The position numbers and the translations under genes were made by a program. Source: Gammaproteobacteria bacterium (GTDB taxonomy: Bacteria; Pseudomonadota; Gammaproteobacteria; SZUA-229). Taken from it: 12,000 nucleotides of DNA. Each line of letters begins with the position of its first letter. Position 1 is the first letter of the stretch. Below the pieces are notes generated by a model that was given only the letters and a program-made list of their open reading frames with translations, searched no databases and was not told the origin of the DNA. The stretch is from assembly GCA_029287815.1 (NCBI GenBank), contig JARFQK010000068.1, forward strand, positions 1-12,000. Reading direction: 5' to 3'. This document shows, in pieces, positions 6,132 to 11,873 of the stretch.

Positions 6132-6998
6132 CTAAGCGCCAAGTGCTTGAATGATCGACTGTATCTTCTCTTTTGACTCATCCAGAATCTCGGTGGCGAC
6201 TTCATTGGTCAGCTCTAGATGTCGAAGGGTAGGAATGGCCTCCCAATCGAGGTCGGGCACACGGTAGGGATCGTCATTTTTCGCGAACAAGTTGGCCACT
6301 AGCACGATATCGGTCAGATTTGGCGGACCGAAATGCGTTCGGCCGAGCGTTTCGTGCTCATCGGCTGCCTTGCAGACGTCCTCGTTGAAATCCCAAGATT
6401 CGAGTATCTTGCGACCAACGCTGGTGTGCCACTTGTTCATAATGTCTTCCAACATGCCCGGTTCGTTGAACAGCACCGTATATTGCTGAGAGCGGGTCAA
6501 GATATAGTATTTACCAATATCGTGGAGCAGGCCGGCAAGCATGGCCTCATCTGGTTTGATCTTGGTCAGCTTTCTCGCGATAACGTAGGACAACGCTCCC
6601 GCTTGCATGCTGTGGTGCCATAAGTCTTCCAGATAAGGACGCAGTTCTTCCACCGAGCTGGAGTGAAGCAGCTGATCAACAGCAATTGCCACGGCGGTGT
6701 TGTAAGCCATCTTGAAGCCCATGCGGGTAATCGCCATGCGAATGTCATTGATTTTGACGCCGGCACCGTTCACCATGGCTGAATTGGCAACTTTCAAAAG
6801 GCGAGCCGTGAAGATCGGGTCTGATCCTACGACGCGCGCAACATGTTCGGCAGAGACCTCAGGATCGGCCAGCGCATTTTTGATCCGCATCGCGACATCG
6901 GGGAAGGCGGGGATTTCGAGGTTACCGCTGTTCAGTTCCTCGCCAAGATGGATAACAAACTCGAACCCCGAATTAAAAGCTTGTGTTGCTTCGTTCAT
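6132..6998 (-). CDS. HDOD-domain signalling protein
   Basis: The 288-residue protein consists mainly of an HDOD domain, a divergent HD-type module found in bacterial signalling and regulatory proteins. Visible landmarks are LEIPAFPDVAMRIKNALADPEVSAEHVARVV (a typical N-terminal HDOD half, broken here only by reading), DPIFTARLLKVANSA, WHHSMQAG, and LLHDIGK with His159-Asp160. The HD pair and upstream histidines are kept, but most HDOD proteins are not proven hydrolases, so an output or scaffold role is as likely as catalysis. I chose the ATG at 6998. The upstream GTG at 7025 adds nine polar residues and lacks a ribosome-binding site, while GAGG lies about 10 nt before 6998. No receiver, GGDEF or EAL domain is attached. 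It is divergent from the murein-hydrolase operon. Confidence 0.9.
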   Translation of the reverse strand: MNEATQAFNSGFEFVIHLGEELNSGNLEIPAFPDVAMRIKNALADPEVSAEHVARVVGSDPIFTARLLKVANSAMVNGAGVKINDIRMAITRMGFKMAYNTAVAIAVDQLLHSSSVEELRPYLEDLWHHSMQAGALSYVIARKLTKIKPDEAMLAGLLHDIGKYYILTRSQQYTVLFNEPGMLEDIMNKWHTSVGRKILESWDFNEDVCKAADEHETLGRTHFGPPNLTDIVLVANLFAKNDDPYRVPDLDWEAIPTLRHLELTNEVATEILDESKEKIQSIIQALGA

Positions 6999-7090
6999 CT
7001 GATCATGGCCTCGCTCTGTGGTCACTTGAGGTGATTTCTTGTTGTATTGATTGCATTAGCCTGTCTATCGGCAGCGTTGAGAGGATCTTT

Positions 7091-7153
7091 AGCCCGCGTG
7101 TTGCACGAAGGGTTTGACAGACCATTCGCCCAACTTCGTGCAACATGCGGGCT
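7091..7153. repeat. 20-bp inverted repeat with 23-nt spacer
   Basis: The left arm AGCCCGCGTGTTGCACGAAG (7091-7110) is the reverse complement of the right arm (7134-7153) except for one position that would be a G-U pair in RNA. The spacer is 7111-7133. It lies in the divergent HDOD/mltB intergenic region, upstream of the likely mltB promoter. No T-tract follows, so it is not an ordinary terminator. It may be a repeat-element remnant or a long RNA hairpin. Confidence 0.85.
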
Positions 7154-7211
7154 CCGTCCTGCGCCTGCTCCGGTGATCCTGCTGAGAAATACGGGATTAA
7201 CGCTTGATCGC

Positions 7212-7240
7212 TTCATAAAGCCCCTGCTGTCTCCTATTAT
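7212..7240 (+). promoter_or_regulatory. Likely sigma-70 promoter for the mltB-bax operon
   Basis: TTCATA (7212-7217) and TATTAT (7235-7240) have an ideal 17-bp spacer. The -10 box matches the consensus at five of six positions and the -35 box at four. The expected start of transcription is about 40 nt before the mltB start codon. Confidence 0.45.
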
Positions 7241-7288
7241 TGTCGACAGAACGAAAAATCTGATCCAACTGGGCGGGAATCTGACTGA

Positions 7289-8497
7289 ATGCATACGTAT
7301 TTGGGGGCGCTAATTATTGCACTGCTGCAGATGCAGTCTGCGATCGCGCAAGAGGACGAATTTCTTGGCTGTATCGGCCAACTGCAGTCCAGAGCACGGC
7401 TCGAAAAGATCCCGTCACGCCTGGTCGATGAGGTTTTGCCAAAGCTTCGCTATCAGCCCCGCGTGATCGAGCTTGACCGCTCGCAGCCCGAATTCACCCA
7501 GACGTTTGCTGATTATTTGAATCGTCGGGTGACCCCCGGGCGCATTCGCTATGGGCGGGCATTGCTTGCAAAATATGATCAATTTCTGTCCGATTTGAGC
7601 CGCAGCTACGGTGTCGCTGGACATTACCTGATCGCATTTTGGGGGCTGGAGACCAATTTCGGCCATTATCTTGGCAATGTCCCAACGCTGGATGCCTTGG
7701 CTACGCTTGCCTGTGATCCGCGCCGCAGCGCGTTTTTTACTGATGAATTGATGCAGGCGCTGCGTCTGCTGGAGCGAGAATCGCTTGAGCCGGAGCAAAT
7801 GCGAGGATCCTGGGCCGGCGCGATGGGGCATACACAATTCATGCCTTCGGCATACATCGACCACGCTGTCGACGGGGATCGTGACGGCCAGATCAATCTT
7901 TGGCGCAGCGAACTGGACGCTCTAGCCAGCGGTGCAAATTTCTTGCAGAACCTGGGTTGGCAGACAAAGCAGCCCTGGGGGCGTGAGGTCACACTCCCTG
8001 TCGATTTTCCTTATGGCGAATCAGGCCTGAAAAACCCGAAACCGCAGCGCTATTGGCTCAGACTTGGTGTCCGATCGGCTGATGGGGGAGAGCTGGCAGA
8101 TACCGACCTGGAAGCTTCCGTGTTGTTGCCTGCAGGTCATACCGGTCCAGCATTTCTTGTGTATCCGAACTTCAATGTGATCCTGAGTTGGAACCGAAGT
8201 GAATTCTATGCACTGTCCGTGGGCTTGCTGGCTGATCGCTTGAGGGGGGCGCCACCGTTGCGGCGCCCGCCGTCCGAGCAGGAAGTCGCGCTCAGGCGCA
8301 GCACCATCGAAGATTTGCAGCGACAGCTGAACCGCTTGAGCTTTGACGCTGGTCCTGTCGATGGTGTCATGGGCTCGCTCACACAGGCCGCATTGCGAGA
8401 ATTTCAAGCCGCCAACGGGATCATTGCTGACGGTTATCCTGGCCAAAAAACGCTGTGTGCGCTTTCGGTCAACAGCGAACCTGCGTCGTGTCTATGA
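7289..8497 (+). CDS. mltB: MltB-family lytic murein transglycosylase with C-terminal peptidoglycan-binding domain
   Basis: The enzyme cleaves the MurNAc-GlcNAc bond of peptidoglycan to 1,6-anhydro products. The 402 residues start with a signal peptide likely cleaved near SAIAQ (about 21). The SLT_2-type catalytic domain follows: VAGHYLIAFWGLETNFGHYLGN with catalytic Glu121, then RGSWAGAMGHTQFMPSAY, DGDRDGQINLW and the characteristic NFNVILSWNRSEFYALSVG near the end. The C-terminal PG_binding_1 domain (about 338-395) contains LQRQLNRLSFDAGPVDG and LREFQAANGI. There is no lipobox, so unlike E. coli MltB it should be soluble in the periplasm. An in-frame TGA directly precedes the ATG, fixing 7289 as the earliest ATG start; the ribosome-binding site is weak. 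The stop overlaps the next start by 4 bp (ATGA). Confidence 0.95.
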   Translation: MHTYLGALIIALLQMQSAIAQEDEFLGCIGQLQSRARLEKIPSRLVDEVLPKLRYQPRVIELDRSQPEFTQTFADYLNRRVTPGRIRYGRALLAKYDQFLSDLSRSYGVAGHYLIAFWGLETNFGHYLGNVPTLDALATLACDPRRSAFFTDELMQALRLLERESLEPEQMRGSWAGAMGHTQFMPSAYIDHAVDGDRDGQINLWRSELDALASGANFLQNLGWQTKQPWGREVTLPVDFPYGESGLKNPKPQRYWLRLGVRSADGGELADTDLEASVLLPAGHTGPAFLVYPNFNVILSWNRSEFYALSVGLLADRLRGAPPLRRPPSEQEVALRRSTIEDLQRQLNRLSFDAGPVDGVMGSLTQAALREFQAANGIIADGYPGQKTLCALSVNSEPASCL

Positions 8498-9294
8498 TCG
8501 AACATCGGCAACATCTCGGCATCGGTCACGGCACTGTAGCGACCGGTGTGGGACTACTGTTCCTTGTGGTCATGCTGGCTTCTCTGGGCAATCGTGAGGC
8601 AAAGCATTTTCCGCCATTGCCAGACTTTTCGGCATACACGCAAGCCAGGGATATGAAAGCCGCTTTCATCGACTACCTGACACCCATCATCGATTACCAC
8701 AATGAACAAGTGCTCAACGAGAGAAAAAGACTAATCAGGTTCGATCGCGCGATTACTGGTGGCAGGGCACTGGCTCGCTCGGAGTCGCGATGGCTCAAGC
8801 AGCTTGCGAAGAAGTACAAGGTTGAATGGAACAGGCAAAAGCCCGGTGAAACGACGGGCGAACTTCTTGTTAAGGTTGACATCGTACCGGTCCAGCTGGC
8901 TATTGTTCAGGCTGCCAAGGAATCATCCTGGGGTCGGTCCAGATTCGCGGTTCAGAGCAACAACATCTTCGGTCAGTGGTGTTATCAACGTGGATGTGGT
9001 CAGGTGCCACTGAAAAGGTCGGGGGATTCTAGGCATGAGGTCCGTCAGTTTGCCAGCATCAGCGACTCGATACAAAGCTACATCCACAATCTCAATTCAC
9101 ACCATCTGTACTCCGATCTGAGACGTTTACGGCAAATTCTCAGACAGCGGGGAGAGGCTATCGATGAAAGCAAGTTGGTTGATGGTTTGCTGTACTATTC
9201 GGAGCGACGTCAGCACTACGTCGAGGAGATTCGCTCAATGATTCGGCAGCATCGTTTTTTCCAAAACCAGCGTAAAGCGCTTGCTGGAATCTGA
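8494..9294 (+). CDS. bax: Bax-like glucosaminidase-domain murein hydrolase
   Basis: The 266-residue protein belongs to the glucosaminidase fold family typified by E. coli Bax, which hydrolyses peptidoglycan glycan strands. Residues about 14-31 are hydrophobic and act as signal anchor or signal peptide. A helical linker (about 45-125) precedes the catalytic domain: VDIVPVQLAIVQAAKESSWG with likely catalytic Glu143, then SNNIFGQWCY, a Cys-X-X-X-X-Cys pair, SDSIQSYIHNLN and LLYYSERRQHYVEEIRSMI. The ATG at 8494 overlaps the mltB stop in ATGA. This argues for translational coupling and against the longer frame beginning at 8455. Pairing of a transglycosylase and a glucosaminidase in one operon suggests coordinated wall turnover in the periplasm. 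No clear terminator follows. Confidence 0.9.
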   Translation: MIEHRQHLGIGHGTVATGVGLLFLVVMLASLGNREAKHFPPLPDFSAYTQARDMKAAFIDYLTPIIDYHNEQVLNERKRLIRFDRAITGGRALARSESRWLKQLAKKYKVEWNRQKPGETTGELLVKVDIVPVQLAIVQAAKESSWGRSRFAVQSNNIFGQWCYQRGCGQVPLKRSGDSRHEVRQFASISDSIQSYIHNLNSHHLYSDLRRLRQILRQRGEAIDESKLVDGLLYYSERRQHYVEEIRSMIRQHRFFQNQRKALAGI

Positions 9295-9480
9295 AATCAG
9301 CGCGCGGCGGTTCAGACGTTGGCAGCCGACCCCGCTGATTGCCAGCCATCCGTTGGGTCAGCGGTCCAACTCCGGTTGCGGCAGTATGGATCCGATCAGT
9401 ATTCGATTATAATTGGGAGACCTGGCCGAATCTTGCGCGAATTCCAGCAAATACGCTTCGTGAAAATTTCGGTTTGAACC
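9295..9480. other. Gene-free stretch after the murein-hydrolase operon
   Basis: I see no credible gene here. CCGCTGA and TCAGCGG form a loose 7-bp inverted repeat around 9332-9364. A TATAAT at 9408-9413 has no acceptable -35 partner. The remaining gap up to 9721 is filled by the two repeat elements listed next. Confidence 0.5.
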
Positions 9481-9527
9481 TAAGGAAACTCTGATAATTC
9501 AGGGATGAATCATTCAGAGCTTCCCTA
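9481..9527. mobile_element. 47-bp palindromic repeat element, copy A of a three-member family
   Basis: The ends TAAGGAAACTCTGA and TCAGAGCTTCCCTA are imperfect inverted repeats, and the centre (AATTCAGGGATGAATCATT) is also near-palindromic. The left 38 bp of the element at 11475 is a reverse-complement copy of most of this one. AACC occurs directly on both sides (9477-9480 and 9528-9531), consistent with a short target-site duplication. It has no coding capacity. It resembles a minimal non-autonomous element or REP-like repeat; I cannot name the family. Confidence 0.75.
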
Positions 9528-9532
9528 AACCT

Positions 9533-9694
9533 AATGGTACTTACTTAAGCCGATACGGGTTGCTTCTGGAGTAAATGTCGGCGGCAGGGAGGCCGCCGTC
9601 GAGCCTACACGGACGTATTCACGGCGTTTTCCGGAGGAAGTAACCCATGTCGGCGGGTCGATTATTCAACGATAGCTGTTAAGTAAGTGCCATT
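9533..9694. mobile_element. 162-bp MITE-like element with 16-bp terminal inverted repeats
   Basis: The left end AATGGTACTTACTTAA (9533-9548) and right end TTAAGTAAGTGCCATT (9679-9694) are inverted repeats with one mismatch in 16. Inside are a perfect hairpin CGGCGGC/GCCGCCG (9579-9598) and a looser pairing between GGGTTGCTTC near 9558 and GAAGTAACCC near 9635. No open frame of note is present, so it is a non-autonomous element that would need a transposase elsewhere. It abuts the 47-bp palindrome and ends only 27 bp before the next start codon, so it may supply that gene's 5' leader or promoter. No clean target duplication is visible. Confidence 0.8.
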
Positions 9695-9721
9695 CTCCCT
9701 AAAACAAGATGAGAGTTATTG

Positions 9722-9979
9722 ATGCCTAAATACGACTATCGCTGCGAGCAGAACCGTCAGACCATTGAAGTCAGTCATTCGATGAGCGACCGCGTAAACA
9801 CATGGGGTGAGCTTTGTGCGCTCGCCGGTATTGACGCCGGCGACACGCCGTCAGACGCGCCAGTTCATAAAATTATCAGCGGTGGCTATGTCGCTACCGG
9901 TGCCTCGTCACCCGCGTCTGCGCACGCCTGCACAGCACCGAGCTGCTGTAGCGGTGGTATGTGCGCCTTGGATGATTGA
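9722..9979 (+). CDS. FmdB-like small zinc-ribbon-type protein (variant)
   Basis: The 85-residue protein begins MPKYDYRC, the usual opening of FmdB-type putative regulatory zinc ribbons, and has a KIISGG segment matching the end of that domain. The central part TWGELCALAGIDAGDTPSDAPVHK is characteristic of a proteobacterial subfamily. In a standard FmdB ribbon the first pair is CxxC; here it is C8-E-Q-N11 and the next cysteine is Cys32, so the classical Cys4 site is not present. A Cys-rich tail (Cys70, 75, 76, 81 in TAPSCCSGGMC) might bind metal instead. Function is unknown. A TTG at 9719 is a possible earlier start; the ATG at 9722 fits the family. The ribosome-binding site is weak, and a MITE ends just upstream. 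Confidence 0.82.
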   Translation: MPKYDYRCEQNRQTIEVSHSMSDRVNTWGELCALAGIDAGDTPSDAPVHKIISGGYVATGASSPASAHACTAPSCCSGGMCALDD

Positions 9980-10044
9980 TTCGTAGACGATCGAGACGAG
10001 TAAACAGCCCGTTCAAGGGTCAGCCGCGTTCGCCAGCCTGGACT

Positions 10045-10063
10045 TGCCCGCAACACGCGGGCA
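10045..10063. other. Perfect hairpin after the FmdB-like gene
   Basis: TGCCCGC (10045-10051) pairs exactly with GCGGGCA (10057-10063) around the loop AACAC. No T-tract follows on either strand, so intrinsic termination is doubtful. Its sequence recalls the arms of the inverted repeat at 7091-7153 (CCCGCGTG/GCGGG), but the similarity is short. Confidence 0.5.
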
Positions 10064-10140
10064 GATCCGATGCGCGTTGTTGCATTGCCGAATAACAAAA
10101 GGTAAAAAGAGCTCACGAATCGAAAATCCTGGAGCCAAGC

Positions 10141-10575
10141 ATGATTACCTATGAGGAATTAAACGAGCAAAACCACCGCATCACAGAGCTTTCCAATGTC
10201 CTCCATTATCTGTTCAAGGATAGGTCGATGTGCGATACCGGTTCTTGTTGCGACCTGTTTTATCGGTATGTCGATTTGGTAAAAGAGCATATCGAGGTTG
10301 TCGACAAAGAGATGTACAGAGATCTCCTGTCTAGTCCTGACGACAAGGTCACTAATGTGGCTAAGAATTTCATGTCCGGTTCGGTGGAAATAAAAAAAAT
10401 CTTGCGCGAATTCACGCATCGCTGGTGTCCGGCATCAAAGAGGAAGGACTCGCTGCATATCAAAGATCATGCTGAGTTCCTGAAGGACACCGATGAGCTC
10501 TTCGATATCATCTTGCAACGCATTCAGGATGAGACCGAACACCTGTATCCACTGGTGCGCAGTTTGACCAACTGA
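10141..10575 (+). CDS. Hemerythrin-like (HHE) domain protein
   Basis: The 144-residue protein is all-helical in pattern and spans one hemerythrin-like four-helix bundle, a fold that binds a di-iron centre and senses or carries oxygen or related species. Candidate ligands are His22, His50 with Glu52/Asp55 in KEHIEVVDKEMY, His93, His110, and Glu131/His134 in the terminal DETEHLYPLV. CDTGSCC (31-37) is an unusual Cys cluster near the N-terminus. There is no signal peptide, so it is cytoplasmic. GGAG lies 6 nt before the ATG. TTGCAT and TAAAAA spaced by 17 bp (10080-10108) are a weak candidate promoter. It follows the FmdB-like gene by 161 bp; a functional link is only a guess. Confidence 0.85.
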   Translation: MITYEELNEQNHRITELSNVLHYLFKDRSMCDTGSCCDLFYRYVDLVKEHIEVVDKEMYRDLLSSPDDKVTNVAKNFMSGSVEIKKILREFTHRWCPASKRKDSLHIKDHAEFLKDTDELFDIILQRIQDETEHLYPLVRSLTN

Positions 10576-10608
10576 AGATCGAGTTTGGTGGTTTGTCGGG
10601 TGAGCCGA

Positions 10609-10659
10609 GCCGGCCCAGCCGGCGTTCCTTATCGCATACGAAATGCGGCCGAAGGCCGC
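10609..10659. terminator. Paired GC hairpins between convergent genes
   Basis: Two perfect stems lie in the 159-bp gap between the convergent hemerythrin-like and Spy-like genes. GCCGGC/GCCGGC has the loop CCA (10609-10623) and GCGGCC/GGCCGC has the loop GAA (10645-10659). Neither has a convincing T-tract, so a termination role is inferred from position only. Confidence 0.35.
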
Positions 10660-10734
10660 TGGGGTGGTTATTTGACCGTGTCATCTGGAGGACAATGCCG
10701 ACAGCGGATCATTGAGGCGCTGACAGCGTGCGCG

Positions 10735-11229
10735 CTATCTCACGGCATAATTGATCGGGACGGAAACCCCGATGCCTTCATCCGCAAGCACGATAAAAAA
10801 GTTGGTCCAGTTCTCCTGGTTGAATGTGCGCACAATGTGGTCCCTGCAGGAGAGCTTGTATTGTAGAACCTCTCTTTGCAGACGGAAAATCTCGTTCTGC
10901 ATTTGCTGAAGCCGTGCCGAGGAAACCGTCGGAGCGATTGCCGCGTCCCTGATCGCAACGCGTTTGAGTGCGATTTGTTTCATTGCTGCCAGCATCGCTT
11001 CTCGGTTGGCATCGCGCCACTGATTGAGTTCCGTGAGCTGCGCCTTGGTCAAGCCAATGAAGTCGCTGTTCTCGATGATCACGGGTAGCAGATTGGGCAG
11101 GTGATTGATCTTGTCGAGCTTCTCGATCGACGACTCCAGCTCGGTGCTCATTCGTTCCTGCTTCGGCTCGGCCATCGCGGAGGCTGAAGCTGCAATGAGT
11201 AATGTAATCAGTGCCAACTTGAGTTTCAT
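10735..11229 (-). CDS. Spy/CpxP-like periplasmic protein
   Basis: The 164-residue protein has a Sec signal peptide with likely cleavage after ASAMA (residue 20). The mature part is long and helical, with LTKAQLTEL (60-68) matching the LTxxQ motif of the Spy/CpxP/heavy-metal-sensor family, then a heptad-rich helix (about 70-127) and a final segment DHIVRTFNQENWTNFFIVL. Family members are small periplasmic chaperones or stress sensors. The single Cys128 could link dimers. AGGAG lies 8 nt before the ATG on the minus strand, confirming the start. Similarity is based on motif and architecture only, so the call is at family level. The gene converges on the hemerythrin-like gene. Confidence 0.65.
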   Translation of the reverse strand: MKLKLALITLLIAASASAMAEPKQERMSTELESSIEKLDKINHLPNLLPVIIENSDFIGLTKAQLTELNQWRDANREAMLAAMKQIALKRVAIRDAAIAPTVSSARLQQMQNEIFRLQREVLQYKLSCRDHIVRTFNQENWTNFFIVLADEGIGVSVPINYAVR

Positions 11230-11474
11230 GTTGAATGCTCCTTTTGTGCGCTTATTATTTTTTTGTCCATTTAGATGCGCGCGCGGTCGCTACAGCGCTG
11301 CGGGAATAACCCAGCACGATCCATGCCAGCTCCAGAGAAATTAATAACACGTTGTTTCTGAAAGCAAAAAGGCGCTGGCGGCATCGCAGCGGTGCGGAAT
11401 ATAGCACATATTGCGCACAACTTTGTTACAAAAGATTGAATACAGGCTGCTTATTGATGCACCGAAGATGTATT
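11230..11474. other. Gene-free upstream region of the Spy-like gene
   Basis: No gene is visible on either strand. The region should hold the promoter of the minus-strand Spy-like gene. AT-rich patches occur near 11245-11265 and 11340-11360, but I find no hexamer pair with good spacing. Together with the following repeats it forms a 644-bp non-coding block up to 11873. Confidence 0.4.
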
Positions 11475-11630
11475 TAGGGAAGCTCTGAATAATTCATCCC
11501 TGAATTATCAGAGCACGGGAAACATAAAATGCGATTTTATGTTTCCCTCCATTTTCAATCGCTTAAGGCGATCAAAAATGGCGGCGCATCCGTGCGCCGC
11601 TGAAACACTGAATTAATCAGAGTTTCCTTA
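11475..11630. mobile_element. 156-bp palindromic element with three tandem hairpins, copy B
   Basis: The ends TAGGGAAGCTCTGAATAATT and the reverse complement of the right end (TAAGGAAACTCTGATTAATT) are imperfect terminal inverted repeats. The interior is a row of hairpins. One is a perfect 14-bp stem GGGAAACATAAAAT with loop GCG (11517-11547), the second is an imperfect stem CCATTTT..ATCGC/GCGAT..AAAATGG (11549-11581), and the third is a perfect 8-bp stem GCGGCGCA with loop TCCG (11581-11600). The first 38 bp repeat the inverse of copy A at 9481. It looks like a minimal element with a hairpin block between its halves. No coding frame is present. Confidence 0.8.
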
Positions 11631-11654
11631 GCCCGCATTTCTCACCAGGTGGCG
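11630..11654 (-). repeat. 25-bp dispersed repeat, copy 2 (inverted partner at 6012)
   Basis: AGCCCGCATTTCTCACCAGG (11630-11649) is the exact reverse complement of 6017-6036, extended to 25 bp with one mismatch. It abuts the right end of the 156-bp element, so either the two share an edge or one inserted next to the other. Confidence 0.8.
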
Positions 11655-11664
11655 CCGATTAATG

Positions 11665-11682
11665 GCAAGGCATGGGCCTTGC
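11665..11682. other. Perfect short hairpin
   Basis: GCAAGGC (11665-11671) and GCCTTGC (11676-11682) form a perfect 7-bp stem with the 4-nt loop ATGG. There is no T-tract. It lies between the dispersed repeat and the candidate promoter for the last gene. Confidence 0.5.
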
Positions 11683-11697
11683 TGGGATCTGCTGCAG

Positions 11698-11728
11698 TTG
11701 TCCATACCATGCGGATATACGCTAAAAT
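11698..11728 (+). promoter_or_regulatory. Possible promoter for the last lipoprotein gene
   Basis: TTGTCC (11698-11703) and TAAAAT (11723-11728) are 19 bp apart. If used, the transcript would carry the 30-bp palindrome (11750-11779) in its leader about 95 nt before the start codon. The spacing is long, so this is tentative. Confidence 0.3.
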
Positions 11729-11749
11729 ATGCTCGCGTAGACTGTCCTG

Positions 11750-11779
11750 AGGAAACGCTGATTAATTCAGAGCTTTCCT
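11750..11779. repeat. 30-bp palindromic repeat, copy C (minimal form)
   Basis: The sequence pairs AGGAAA with TTTCCT and GCTGA with TCAGAGC (one bulge) around TTAAT. It matches the joined outer ends of copies A and B without their central part. It sits in the leader region of the lipoprotein gene at 11874. Confidence 0.7.
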
Positions 11780-11873
11780 AACAATAAAGGCAGCTCGTTA
11801 CTTGCTTGGTCGTGTGCTCAATGATCACGAAGAACCTGTGTTTCGGTCGTCAATATCGGGGTGAGGAGACTTA

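Noticed and set aside
6132..6998. HDOD and FHA proteins as parts of one cyclic-dinucleotide or phosphopeptide system
   Set aside because: They are convergent, not in an operon, and neither kinase nor GGDEF/EAL partner is present in the window.
9408..9413. TATAAT as promoter after the murein-hydrolase operon
   Set aside because: No -35 partner at suitable spacing, and two repeat elements separate it from the next gene.
10585..10866. Plus-strand 93-codon frame overlapping the Spy-like gene
   Set aside because: Its 3' half is antisense to a gene with signal peptide, ribosome-binding site and LTxxQ motif; its 5' half covers two GC hairpins and looks non-coding.
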